In this document: positions 38,168 through 47,124 of the stretch, piece after piece | How positions within the stretch are numbered: the stretch's first letter is position 1 | Layout of the letters: the number at the start of each line of letters is the position of its first letter | NCBI GenBank assembly: GCA_003226295.1 | Contig: CP029803.1 | Span: 2,237,001 to 2,301,000 of the forward strand | Origin: Candidatus Moanabacter tarae | GTDB lineage: Bacteria > Verrucomicrobiota > Verrucomicrobiia > Opitutales > UBA2987 | DNA: 64,000 nt | Direction: 5' to 3' | Notes under the pieces: generated by a model | Seen by the model: the letters and a program-made list of their open reading frames with translations, nothing else | Database searches by the model: none | Told to the model about the DNA's origin: nothing | Position numbers and translations under genes: made by a program

Positions 38168-39529
38168 CTATTTCCCGATACAGAACTTACTAAAAAGTTC
38201 ATCTAACATCGTTTCATTATCGATCGGACCAGTTATCTCCGCTAAGAAAATTAAGGCATGACGTAAATCGCTGACAACTAATTCGGGTGAAACACATCGC
38301 TTAATTTTTTTAAATGCCATTTGAATAGATTCTTCGGATTTCTTTAATGCTGAGGCCTGACGGGCGTTCACCATAATAACTGATTTTGGCATTGTTGCCT
38401 CAACCCCATCTAATGTTTTTTGAAATTCAATTTTGAAATCTTTTATTCCTTCACCAGTTAATGCGGAAACCCGATAATGCTTCGAATCTCTTAAAATTTC
38501 TGGGTGCCGGCCGCTATTATTTTTGTCGATCTTGTTCTCAATTACAATGATACGATCATTGTCTTTATTAACCAAATCCAAATTATGGAATAAACTATCT
38601 CCTTCCGGCTCAGTGCTATCAAGGACATAAAATATAAATTCTGCCGATCCTATTTGTTCTCTTGTTTTTTCTATGCCTAAAATTTCAACGGGACCTCCTG
38701 CCTCTCTAATACCGGCTGTGTCTACTAGATTGATTAAATGAGAACCTAAAGAAATCCGGCTTTCTACAAAATCTCTGGTAGTTCCAGGCTCTTCGCTGAC
38801 CAGAACTCGATCTTCTCCCAAAAAGGAGTTCATAAAACTGCTTTTACCAGCATTAACTGCACCCACGATTACAACCCGAAACCCATCAGAAGTTTTATCA
38901 AAAAGATCTGCATTAGATATTAATTCTTTGATTGCTTCTATTACCTCATCCAACGTCGATTCAGATTTTTGAAGGTCTTCATTAGGTAACCCTTCTTCTG
39001 GAAAATCTATGTATGCCTCAAGACTCGCGACAACCCTTAAGACCTTTTCTACCAACAGATTAACATTATTTTTTATGACCCCACTCAATTTTGCATTTGC
39101 ACTTGCTAATGCACGATCGCTTCTAGCTTGGATAATTTCTAATACAGACTCAACTTGGGTCAGATCCATTTTCCCATTGAGAAATGCTAATCGAGTAAAC
39201 TCTCCTGGATCAGCGGCACGGCAACCCCTTGATAAAAGGTCATCAAGGATCTTCCTTGTAATAAAGGGATTGCCATGGGATGAAATTTCAAGGGTTGGCT
39301 CACCCGTGTAAGAAGCGTCTTTTTTAAAAAATGTAAAAACAACCTGATCGAGAATTATCCCATTCGAAGCCCGGTAATTTCCAAGGAGAGCTTTCCGCGG
39401 TTCCAATGATGTTCCAGGGAAAATATTCCTGGCTAACGATTCGCAGGATGGTCCTCCAACTCTTATTACAGAAATAGCTGACTCTCCGTCCGGGGTAACT
39501 GGTGCAACGATTGTTTCCTTCGAAGCCAT
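38168..39529 (-). CDS. mnmE: tRNA modification GTPase MnmE
   Basis: GTPase partner of MnmG. About 453 aa: N-terminal tetrahydrofolate-binding domain (1-118), helical domain, and an inserted G domain with G1 GAVNAGKSSFMNS near 223. The GTTRDF switch, DTAGIRE (G3) and NKID (G4) are present. The C-terminus ends in FCIGK, the family's catalytic CxGK. The ATG at 39527-39529 is used; a TTG one codon earlier is open. mnmG follows immediately. AT-rich like mnmG. Confidence 0.97.
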   Translation of the reverse strand: MASKETIVAPVTPDGESAISVIRVGGPSCESLARNIFPGTSLEPRKALLGNYRASNGIILDQVVFTFFKKDASYTGEPTLEISSHGNPFITRKILDDLLSRGCRAADPGEFTRLAFLNGKMDLTQVESVLEIIQARSDRALASANAKLSGVIKNNVNLLVEKVLRVVASLEAYIDFPEEGLPNEDLQKSESTLDEVIEAIKELISNADLFDKTSDGFRVVIVGAVNAGKSSFMNSFLGEDRVLVSEEPGTTRDFVESRISLGSHLINLVDTAGIREAGGPVEILGIEKTREQIGSAEFIFYVLDSTEPEGDSLFHNLDLVNKDNDRIIVIENKIDKNNSGRHPEILRDSKHYRVSALTGEGIKDFKIEFQKTLDGVEATMPKSVIMVNARQASALKKSEESIQMAFKKIKRCVSPELVVSDLRHALIFLAEITGPIDNETMLDELFSKFCIGK

Positions 39530-39641
39530 CAATATCCGGCTTAACCAGCCCTTATATCTTAAAATTTTAGAAGAAGCAGACTGCTCTCATGGATGGCTAG
39601 GCTAACAGGTTCTAATTGGCCTAGGTTAGTCTAAAGATATA

Positions 39642-40706
39642 TCAGCCCTGGTTAGCACCTGGTAAAGGTTTATCGCCTCCATTAGCTAGAAAAACTTTTT
39701 CCAGTATTGCCTTCGTGATAGATTCCATAACATCTTGGTTTTCAGCAAAATATAATTTCGCTGCTTCTCTACCTTGGCCTACAAGGTTTCCATTATGGGC
39801 ATACCAAGAACCTTTTTTTTCTATAATTCTATGTTCCATTCCTAAATCCAAAACAGAACCAGTTTTTGAAATTCCTTCGCTGTACATGATATCAAATTCA
39901 CATTCCGCAAAGGGTGGGGCGACTTTATTCTTCACTACTTTCACGCGAGTTCTGTTTCCGACAACCTTTCCAGTTGTATCTTTTATTGCTCCGATCCGAC
40001 GAATATCCATTCGCACAGATGAGAAAAACTTTAGAGCTCGACCGCCGGGTTGTGTTTCAGGATTTCCGAACATTACCCCAATTTTCTCTCGAATCTGGTT
40101 CGTAAAAAGGCAAATACACTGGGTCCGGCTGATTGCAGCAGTCAGTCTACGCATTGCTTGGCTCATTAAACGAGCCTGGGAACCAACAGTCGCATCTCCC
40201 ATTTGTCCATCAAGTTCTTGTTTGGATACCAAAGCCGCTACAGAATCGACCACTACAATATCGACTGCTCCTGATTTTATTAGAGTTTCTGCAATATTAA
40301 GTGCATCTTCACCACTTTCGGGCTGGGAAACTATCAAATTCTCCACGTCAACACCAACTATTTGAGCATAGCGTGGCTCCAAAGCGTGTTCCACGTCAAT
40401 AAACACCGCGGTTCCGCCCTTTTTTTGCGCTTCTGCGATCAATGCGAGGCAAAGTGTTGTTTTTCCTGAAGACTCAGGGCCAAATATCTCACAAATACGA
40501 CCTCGGGGTAAACCCCCTACACCCAGAGCTAAATCTATCGCAACTGATCCCGTTGATATCACCTCCACGTTCATTTGCGCGGCATCTCCCATTCGCATGA
40601 TGGATCCAACCCCAAATTGCTTATTGATAGCTGATATTGCAAAATCTAGAGTTTTCTTGCCTTCCTCTTTCGTAGATTGTCCAGTTGCGGTTGCCTGTTT
40701 TGCCAT
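39642..40706 (-). CDS. recA: Recombinase RecA
   Basis: Strand-exchange protein and SOS co-protease, 354 aa. Walker A GPESSGKT at 76-83, [42 protein letters not shown], and [14 protein letters not shown] (L2) are all standard. The N-terminus has a slightly long polar head. It is first in the recA-mnmE-mnmG-trmB minus-strand run, with 109 bp before mnmE. SD-like AAGGGAAG precedes the ATG, and a near-palindromic 18-mer lies about 80 bp upstream. Confidence 0.98.
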   Translation of the reverse strand: MAKQATATGQSTKEEGKKTLDFAISAINKQFGVGSIMRMGDAAQMNVEVISTGSVAIDLALGVGGLPRGRICEIFGPESSGKTTLCLALIAEAQKKGGTAVFIDVEHALEPRYAQIVGVDVENLIVSQPESGEDALNIAETLIKSGAVDIVVVDSVAALVSKQELDGQMGDATVGSQARLMSQAMRRLTAAISRTQCICLFTNQIREKIGVMFGNPETQPGGRALKFFSSVRMDIRRIGAIKDTTGKVVGNRTRVKVVKNKVAPPFAECEFDIMYSEGISKTGSVLDLGMEHRIIEKKGSWYAHNGNLVGQGREAAKLYFAENQDVMESITKAILEKVFLANGGDKPLPGANQG

Positions 40707-40787
40707 TTTGCTTCCCTTTTTACCTGCATTTAGCCCTTACATCAATCTGGGCAAACTTTATCTAGCTTCAAACCAAATCGTGAAAAA

Positions 40788-40805
40788 ATGTTCACATGTC
40801 AACAT
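40788..40805. promoter_or_regulatory. Near-palindromic 18-mer upstream of recA, possible SOS operator
   Basis: ATGTTCACATGTCAACAT reads as its own reverse complement at 16 of 18 positions. It lies between divergent recA and the ThuA-like gene. On the recA strand it contains TTGACA, a consensus -35 box, so a bound repressor would occlude the promoter. Assignment to LexA is inference. Confidence 0.45.
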
Positions 40806-40854
40806 CTATGATTCTCTTGTAAAGTCCAAGGTAATCGGTTAGCTACGGATAGCT

Positions 40855-41499
40855 ATGAAGAAAGCTTTAATCATCTATGGTGGGTTCGTGGGTCATGAAC
40901 CTAAGGAAAGTACAGAATTTTGGGCTGACATACTAGAAGGAGATGGCATGGAGGTTGTCCGGTCTGAATCATTGGATGACTTAACGGACCCCGATATTTC
41001 TAAACAATACTCCCTTATCATCCCGAATTGGACGATGGGTTCGATGTCTGACGAGCAAGTAACGGGTCTTGATGCAGCGGTAACCGCCGGCACTGGGCTA
41101 GGGGGATGGCACGGTGGAATGGGAGACGCCTTTAGGGCTAATCCAAAATACAATTTTATTACCGGAGGCCAATTTGTTGCCCACCCAGGGGGAATCAAGG
41201 AATACACGGTAAATATAATTGATGGGGATCACCCTATCACAGCAGGACTAGATGATTTTCAAATTTTCTCCGAACAGTATTATTTACACGTAGATCCGGG
41301 GAATCAGGTCATTGCAAATACAACATTCGACGGAATTGGAGCACCTTGGACATGTGGCGTTGTAATGCCAGTTGTTTGGACCAAGTCCTGGGGTAGGGGA
41401 AGAGTTTTCTATTGCTCCCTCGGACATTCAGTCACCGATTTTAAGATTCCCGGGTGCCAGGAAATCATCCGCCGCGGGCTTTTATGGGCCAAGAATTAA
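40855..41499 (+). CDS. ThuA-like domain protein
   Basis: 214 aa with a class-I glutamine-amidotransferase-like Rossmann fold: KKALIIYGGFVGHEP at the N-terminus, GLGGWHGGMGDAFR near 82-95, and the C-terminal MPVVWTKSWGRGRVFYCSLGH. ThuA-like proteins are linked to trehalose or other sugar catabolism, but their chemistry is poorly defined. It is cytoplasmic, with no signal peptide. Divergent from recA; 218 bp of apparently empty sequence follows before the next gene. Confidence 0.85.
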   Translation: MKKALIIYGGFVGHEPKESTEFWADILEGDGMEVVRSESLDDLTDPDISKQYSLIIPNWTMGSMSDEQVTGLDAAVTAGTGLGGWHGGMGDAFRANPKYNFITGGQFVAHPGGIKEYTVNIIDGDHPITAGLDDFQIFSEQYYLHVDPGNQVIANTTFDGIGAPWTCGVVMPVVWTKSWGRGRVFYCSLGHSVTDFKIPGCQEIIRRGLLWAKN

Positions 41500-41717
41500 G
41501 ATTTTAAGGTTTCCGTGAATTAGCGAAGGCAGTTCTAGTAACATCTGGTTAGCATTCCAGGCTTACCCTGCCGGCGTCCCTTGAAAATCGGCCACCGCCA
41601 AAAGAGTTTTATTCCCAAAATTGACTACCACAGCGATTATTGAAGTAGGAATATCCTCGTCGACGATCTTAACTCCCTATTCATACTATTGTTGCAAACT
41701 CGGGATACTCTAGAAGA

Positions 41718-42563
41718 ATGGGGTTTTCGACGAGGATGCAATTCATTGTAACAGCGCTCCGTGCTGAAGCGGCGCCCCTAATCCGCAAATTCGGACTTAA
41801 GCAGAATACATCGTCGCGTATCTTTCAACGCTTTGAGAGTAAAGAGATAACTCTGGTCGTTAGCGGGGTAGGAAAGGTTCTATCCGCAATTGCAACCACT
41901 TGGATTCTCAATCAGGGCGAACAAAGTGAAAATTCGTCAGCATTAAATTTCGGCCTCTGTGGATGTTCTGACAGAAAAATTCCGCTAGGTAGTCTAGCGG
42001 TGATAAATAAAATTACGGACCATGGATCCGGTCGGAATTTTTATCCCGAGGTTCTGCTCCGGCATACATCCGTCGAATCTTCGCTAACGACTCATGATGC
42101 ACCAGTGTTTTGCGATGACCCCGATAACACACCGACGGGGATGGCCGATATGGAAGCAAGCGGTTTCTTTCAGGCAGCCGCAAGGAACCTGCCGCTTGAA
42201 CGTATTCTCTGTCTAAAGTTGGTGTCGGATTATTTGGAGCCGAGAGATTTTGAGGCAAAAGCTGTAGAGGATCTAGTGGAAGATAGAGTAGGGGAGATCG
42301 AACAGATTTTGGCAAACGGTCGGCTCCCTATAAGAAATCAAAACCATTTTAACTCTCTAGATGAACAGCTTCTCAATACAATTGAGAAAAACCTCCGCTT
42401 AACATTCACTCAGAAGCGCCAGATGCACTCATGGGCGCTTGCATTCGTTATCAGGAACGAGACCAATCTTAAAAGTCTGGAACCATTTTCTATTAGGCCG
42501 CCGGTGGATAGGCGGGATAGAAATAAACAGCTGACAGAAATAAAGGCGATCCTTTCGCAATGA
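41718..42563 (+). CDS. MTA/SAH-nucleosidase-like protein in the splB operon
   Basis: 281 aa. The first 200 residues resemble NP-I family nucleosidases: FIVTALRAEAAPL with the catalytic-type Glu, VVSGVGKVLSAIAT, the ribose-binding ADMEASGFF, and LKLVSDYL with the SD acid of MTAN. These residues favour a hydrolase over a phosphorylase. A helical C-terminal extension (about 200-281) is unassigned. The stop overlaps the splB start (ATGA), indicating coupling. MTAN enzymes cleave 5'-deoxyadenosine, the by-product of radical SAM reactions, which suggests a link to the next gene (hypothesis). Confidence 0.75.
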   Translation: MGFSTRMQFIVTALRAEAAPLIRKFGLKQNTSSRIFQRFESKEITLVVSGVGKVLSAIATTWILNQGEQSENSSALNFGLCGCSDRKIPLGSLAVINKITDHGSGRNFYPEVLLRHTSVESSLTTHDAPVFCDDPDNTPTGMADMEASGFFQAAARNLPLERILCLKLVSDYLEPRDFEAKAVEDLVEDRVGEIEQILANGRLPIRNQNHFNSLDEQLLNTIEKNLRLTFTQKRQMHSWALAFVIRNETNLKSLEPFSIRPPVDRRDRNKQLTEIKAILSQ

Positions 42564-43579
42564 AATTAAATCCCAATTTTTCGCATATCTACATAGAGGA
42601 AAATGCTATTCCTTACAAATGGGCCCAACGCATCCTTGCCCGATTTCCCAAGGCAACTGTTATTCATATAAGCGATTATAAGGAGGTGTTCGGCCGTTCG
42701 GGACAGAACTTCCGACTACAGAAGGCGAGTATGAAATTAATCCTAGCTGTGAAAAAAGACGGCTTTCTTTACCCAGGAAGTCCTAATGCACAGAACTTTG
42801 GCCTGACAAATTTCTACTACAACGCACTCATTTTAAACTGCCTCTACGACTGCACCTACTGCTACCTTCAAGGTATGTACACTTCTGGCAATCCGCTCTT
42901 ATTTGTTAATCTTGAAGACTACTTCACAGCCACAAACAAAGCTCTTCACAGACGGGAAGATCCTTATTCTCCCCTCTATCTCGCTATTTCCTATGACACC
43001 GATTTACTTGCTTTTGAATCCATCATTCCCTACTGCCGCGAATGGATCCAATTTGCCAGAAATACGCCTGAACTTCTCATCGAGATCAGAACCAAAAGCG
43101 TCAACTATGGATCAATCAAGGATTTAGAACCAACCGACCAAGTGATTTTGGCCTGGACACTGTCTCCTGCCAGCGTTGCTGGTACCTATGAGCAAGGAGC
43201 CCCACCCCTAATCCATCGACTTCAGGCTGCACAGAGAGCCATCGATAACGGCTGGCAAGTACGGCTTTGTTTTGATCCCGTACTCCGCACAGATGATTGG
43301 TTGGAACATTACTCAGACTGCATTGAGGAAACATTCAAGGTAATTAAAGCCGACAGTGTTCACGATGTTACAATAGGAGGTTTTCGGTTAAGTTCCGATC
43401 ATTTTAAGGAAATGCGCTCGGTTAGACACGATTCGGCACTTCTCCACTATCCATACAAGAGAAAAGGAAACGTTGTCTCCTATTCGGAAACCGAGAATGC
43501 TGAGATAAACGAGTTTATGATCGAGAAATTAAAAATGTATATTCCTAAAGACAGGATAGCAGCATGGACGTCGCTATAG
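42560..43579 (+). CDS. splB: Spore-photoproduct-lyase-family radical SAM protein
   Basis: 339 aa with the SplB order. The radical SAM cluster Cys94, Cys98 and Cys101 sit in NCLYDCTYCYLQGMY, with Tyr100 and Tyr102 matching tyrosines of the radical-transfer path in spore photoproduct lyase. The hydrogen-donor Cys of Bacillus SplB (C141) would fall near residue 144, where I see ISYD; no Cys occurs between 102 and 158. The protein may therefore act differently or on another lesion. There is no sporulation gene around. It is coupled to the nucleosidase-like gene upstream and overlaps the SDR gene by 16 bp. Confidence 0.85.
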   Translation: MKLNPNFSHIYIEENAIPYKWAQRILARFPKATVIHISDYKEVFGRSGQNFRLQKASMKLILAVKKDGFLYPGSPNAQNFGLTNFYYNALILNCLYDCTYCYLQGMYTSGNPLLFVNLEDYFTATNKALHRREDPYSPLYLAISYDTDLLAFESIIPYCREWIQFARNTPELLIEIRTKSVNYGSIKDLEPTDQVILAWTLSPASVAGTYEQGAPPLIHRLQAAQRAIDNGWQVRLCFDPVLRTDDWLEHYSDCIEETFKVIKADSVHDVTIGGFRLSSDHFKEMRSVRHDSALLHYPYKRKGNVVSYSETENAEINEFMIEKLKMYIPKDRIAAWTSL

Positions 43580-44721
43580 TCACTGGCGCTGCATCTGGAA
43601 TAGGGCTCGCCATTTCCAGAAAGCTCGTCGAGATCGGTTGTCGAGTCTACGGCTTAGGTGGAAATTTCGTCAATACACCGTACAGCCATGAATACTTTAT
43701 TCCGACTCCTTGCGAACTAACCGACATTGAGGCTATTAAAGAAAAGGTTGAACAGATTCTAGCCAAAGAAGGAGGTGTGTTCATACTTGTCAATAACGCG
43801 AAATATTTTGGATCAAAGCCTTTTCTCGATGAAGTAAATCTAGCTGAATTCGAAACCGTAATTAGAATAAACCTCCTTTGCCCTTTAATTCTTACCCGGT
43901 TGGCACTGCCGAGCTTGGAAAAATTACAAGGCTTTATAATTAATATCGCGTCAGGATCTCCAGAATCCGCTCGTGGCGGTCCTGCCGGTGCAAGTGCTGC
44001 GGGTGGCTTACGGTGGATGGGGGAGGCGCTTTTTGAGGAATGTCGTGGGTCTGGCGTCAAAGTTACTACAATTTTCCCGCAGGCGAATCGACAAGTGCCG
44101 GTTAAGCCCGAAACTCATTCGGAAGGTTCCCAGACCACCATTGCTCCTGATGCTGTCGCTAGAGCGGTCGAGAGGATCATACGTGAGTCCGATGAAAATG
44201 TGATCACGGAAATTGTCATCCGCCCACAACGGCTTACCGAAAAACCGATCCCCGCACCACTTCTCATACCCTCTCCTAAGATCCCCAAAGCGATTACTCC
44301 AGACCGACCAACCTCCACTCTGCGTGCTCTCGCTGAAGCTGAGGAAGCCATAACCAGCGCAGCGAAGAAGGCTAGAAAGACGTCAAAAAAAGATATGCCC
44401 AAGCGGGTAAAATCAGAGGAGAGGAAATCTCAAGAATCCTCTAGCACGGCAAGGGAACCGGTTTTGCAAAAGACCCCTAGTTCTCGCCGCAGAATTAAGC
44501 AAGCACCCAAGAAACCCGGAGGAGGGGAGATCGCGCAGAAAAAGACAAAAGCCAAAGATTCCTCTCAAACAACTAAGCCTCGGGCAAAATCAAAACGATC
44601 ATCGCAAGAGAATGCCTCATCCTCAGTAGTTCCACCACAAAAACTGCAATCGAGAAAAACTAAGGGTCCTCGCCCTGACCCAAAAAGAAACCGTAAAATC
44701 ACCCCTAAACCTACTTCCTAG
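43564..44721 (+). CDS. SDR-family protein lacking the catalytic Tyr/Lys, with long basic tail
   Basis: 385 aa. The N-terminal 235 residues are a short-chain dehydrogenase fold: cofactor loop TGAASGIG (7-14), NNA near 77, IRIN near 100, and the Ser-bearing IINIAS ending at Ser130. The YxxxK element is missing: residues 133-160 (helix with AGASAAGGLRWMGEAL) contain neither Tyr nor Lys. Residues about 255-385 form a disordered tail dense in Lys, Arg, Ser and Pro, like a histone-H1-type or other nucleic-acid-binding tail. It is coupled to splB. Probably a non-enzymatic nucleotide-binding partner. Confidence 0.8.
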   Translation: MDVAIVTGAASGIGLAISRKLVEIGCRVYGLGGNFVNTPYSHEYFIPTPCELTDIEAIKEKVEQILAKEGGVFILVNNAKYFGSKPFLDEVNLAEFETVIRINLLCPLILTRLALPSLEKLQGFIINIASGSPESARGGPAGASAAGGLRWMGEALFEECRGSGVKVTTIFPQANRQVPVKPETHSEGSQTTIAPDAVARAVERIIRESDENVITEIVIRPQRLTEKPIPAPLLIPSPKIPKAITPDRPTSTLRALAEAEEAITSAAKKARKTSKKDMPKRVKSEERKSQESSSTAREPVLQKTPSSRRRIKQAPKKPGGGEIAQKKTKAKDSSQTTKPRAKSKRSSQENASSSVVPPQKLQSRKTKGPRPDPKRNRKITPKPTS

Positions 44722-44883
44722 TTCGACCCACCCCTCTAAGGAAAAGATGCAACAGCAGTCTCCCAGAATCGAAGTTGCTTCCTCGGATTTTCAATCCTCT
44801 CGCGTTGTCAATGGAAGGATTTCCCCATTGACCCAAAGGAAACAAGTGGCAATCTCACGCTTCATTTCGGCCTAAAAACAGAG

Positions 44884-46230
44884 ATGAACCGAGTATACCT
44901 GAAGACCTACGGCTGCCAGATGAACATTCGTGACTCTGAGGCAGTAGCAGCCATGCTGCGCGAACGTGGCTACAGTGTAGTCGAAAGTGAGCACGAGGCC
45001 GATGTTGTCCTGCTCAATACCTGTGCCGTTCGTGATCAATCGGAACAAAAGGCGATTGGGAAGACCGGTTATCTCGCCAAACGTAAACACCGGGATCCGG
45101 AATTCGTCATAGGAATTCTCGGGTGCATGGCCCAGAATCGGGGAACTGCTCTTCTCGAGCGGCTTCCAGACCTCGATCTCCTCGTCGGCACTCAAAAATT
45201 CCATCGGGTCCCGGACCATCTTGATAACTTGAAGGCGGCTCTTCAGGGACAAGGTCCGAAACCCGATTCTATTATCGATCTAGACGAAGAAGCGGGTTCT
45301 CAAAATACAATTCGCGCACACGAAATTGGTAAGCGAAAAGTGAGCGCATTCGTTTCCATAATGCAGGGATGTAATATGAAGTGTTCTTTTTGCATCGTGC
45401 CAAAAACGCGCGGCTCTGAACGTAGTCGATCGATTGACGACATCGTCAAGGAGATTGAAGAACTAGCAGCTTCTGGAACCCGAGAAGTTACCCTTCTCGG
45501 ACAGATTGTTACCAGCTATGGTCGAGGCGAAATTCCCAAAAGGGACGGGAAAGGACCATTTGTCCAGCTTCTTGAGGCGGTAAGTAGGATAATCGGTATC
45601 GAGAGGATCCGTTTCACCTCGCCCCATCCTCTCGGTTTCAAAAGAGATCTAGTGGAAGCTTACGGTCAGCTGCCTAAACTCTGCGAGTACGTTCATCTCC
45701 CTCTCCAAAGTGGCTCCAATAAAATCCTCAGATCGATGAAGAGACCTTACTCTCGAGAGCGCTATAGGCAAATCGTAAATGCCCTCCGAACAGTCGTTCC
45801 AGATATCTATCTATCAACCGACGTGATTGTTGGGTTCCCAGGAGAAACAAACAGGGACTTTGAGGAAACCCAGCAGTTCTTCGAAGAGATCGGCTTCGAT
45901 ATGGCCTATATCTTCAAATACAGCAAACGCAGTGGCACTCCTTCTGCGGCAATGGAAAACCAAGTGCCCAAAGAATTAAAAGAGGCACGGAATCAGATTC
46001 TCCTTAGAATACTTGAAAAAGGATCGCAGGATCGCAACCAATCCCTGGTCGGTACCACTCAGGAAGTCTTGGTAGAAGGTCCCGCTCGCAGGGGGGAAAA
46101 TACCTTTACTGGGAGAACACGCGGCAATCGTAAGGTGGTTTTCTCCGGACAAGAACATCTCGTGGGAGAATTAGTGCCCTTAAGAATCGAAGGCGCAACC
46201 GTTAGTACTTTACAAGGGGCTCTGCTTTGA
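44884..46230 (+). CDS. miaB: tRNA-2-methylthio-N6-dimethylallyladenosine synthase
   Basis: Radical SAM methylthiotransferase acting on i6A37 of tRNA. The 448 aa include an N-terminal UPF0004 domain with cluster Cys in TYGCQMN, LNTCAVRD and LGCMAQ. The radical SAM motif GCNMKCSFC lies near 161-169, and a C-terminal TRAM domain (about 380-445) with ENTFTGRTRGNRKVVF is present. It matches MiaB better than RimO or MtaB by QGCNMKCSFCIVP and length. It stands 162 bp after the SDR gene. Confidence 0.95.
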   Translation: MNRVYLKTYGCQMNIRDSEAVAAMLRERGYSVVESEHEADVVLLNTCAVRDQSEQKAIGKTGYLAKRKHRDPEFVIGILGCMAQNRGTALLERLPDLDLLVGTQKFHRVPDHLDNLKAALQGQGPKPDSIIDLDEEAGSQNTIRAHEIGKRKVSAFVSIMQGCNMKCSFCIVPKTRGSERSRSIDDIVKEIEELAASGTREVTLLGQIVTSYGRGEIPKRDGKGPFVQLLEAVSRIIGIERIRFTSPHPLGFKRDLVEAYGQLPKLCEYVHLPLQSGSNKILRSMKRPYSRERYRQIVNALRTVVPDIYLSTDVIVGFPGETNRDFEETQQFFEEIGFDMAYIFKYSKRSGTPSAAMENQVPKELKEARNQILLRILEKGSQDRNQSLVGTTQEVLVEGPARRGENTFTGRTRGNRKVVFSGQEHLVGELVPLRIEGATVSTLQGALL

Positions 46231-46323
46231 GCAAGCACCTAACCGAACCGAGATATAACCAAGATCAAATGCATGCCATTCTAAAGGTTCTTACTTATTG
46301 ATCGAAGCAAAGTCCTCAATCTA

Positions 46324-46860
46324 ATGTCCCTTTTCTCTGCCACCTTGTTCACCGGCGTATCCCTTGTTCTGACAGGGGGGTTCTTGATTTGGAATGGGGT
46401 ATCCGTAGGTCAGTTAGCTAAGAAATCCCTCCGATCCTTTCCCCTCACGCTGATCATAATGAGTGTGGCAGGAAGTTGGTTTTTATATAATATAACTCGT
46501 CTGGGAGTAGCCGATTTTGGGAATTATAAAGGATTCCTTTTCATCTTTTTTTTGGGTATTTGCTTCTTCGCCTTTTTTTATGCTCGCGACTTTCTCGCAG
46601 TGCGGGGCGGAGCGGTTCTGGTGATGTTACTGGCAAAGGTCCTTCTCGAAGCTGCTTACATGCAAGAACCGCAGAGCCGGCTTTTTATGGTTGGCTTCGT
46701 CTATCTCTGCGTTATCACCGCCCTTTACTTGGGAACTGTACCCTACCGATTGCGCGACTTTTTTGATTGGCTTTTTGCCAAAGCCATCCGTGCTAAATTT
46801 CTTGGTTATCTTTCTGGCCTCTATGGTGTTTTCCTTTGTGGGATTGCTTTTACATACTAG
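46324..46860 (+). CDS. Small multi-pass membrane protein, unknown
   Basis: 178 aa, about five hydrophobic helices (near 5-25, 38-58, 68-85, 95-115, 120-140, 155-175). Little polar sequence; LAVRGGAVLVMLLAKVLLEAAYMQE is the only distinctive charged stretch. It lies 93 bp after miaB and upstream of gmk. I recognise no family; similar small proteins in Opitutia are annotated only as membrane proteins, as far as I recall. Confidence 0.65.
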   Translation: MSLFSATLFTGVSLVLTGGFLIWNGVSVGQLAKKSLRSFPLTLIIMSVAGSWFLYNITRLGVADFGNYKGFLFIFFLGICFFAFFYARDFLAVRGGAVLVMLLAKVLLEAAYMQEPQSRLFMVGFVYLCVITALYLGTVPYRLRDFFDWLFAKAIRAKFLGYLSGLYGVFLCGIAFTY

Positions 46861-46960
46861 CGTTCTAAACCATAGAAAAATGTGCTTTCCCCTTGTAAAC
46901 AATCATCTCCAATTCACCCTCGACGAAAAGAATAGCCGTGCGTTGCATTGCGGGCTAGCA

Positions 46961-46991
46961 ACATAAAAATCTTGGGCTGGATTTTTTATGT
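46961..46991. repeat. AT-rich stem-loop upstream of gmk
   Basis: ACATAAAAATC (46961-46971) and GATTTTTTATGT (46980-46991) pair over 11 bp with one bulged T and an 8-nt loop (TTGGGCTG). It stands between the membrane-protein stop (46860) and gmk (47125). It could be an attenuator, protein-binding site or weak terminator; the stem is almost all A-T. Confidence 0.4.
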
Positions 46992-47124
46992 CATGTTGTA
47001 GTATGAACATACAAAAAGTTTTTCATCAAAATCGTGGCCTCTCAGGCAGCAACAGCCCTCAAGTTACAGCCCCAAGTTGGTTGCTCCTTGCCCGTCCTGC
47101 CGCAGCCACATGACGTAATCCGAC

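Noticed and set aside
39715-40365. 216-codon open frame on the plus strand inside recA
   Set aside because: Antisense shadow of recA with no recognisable domain.
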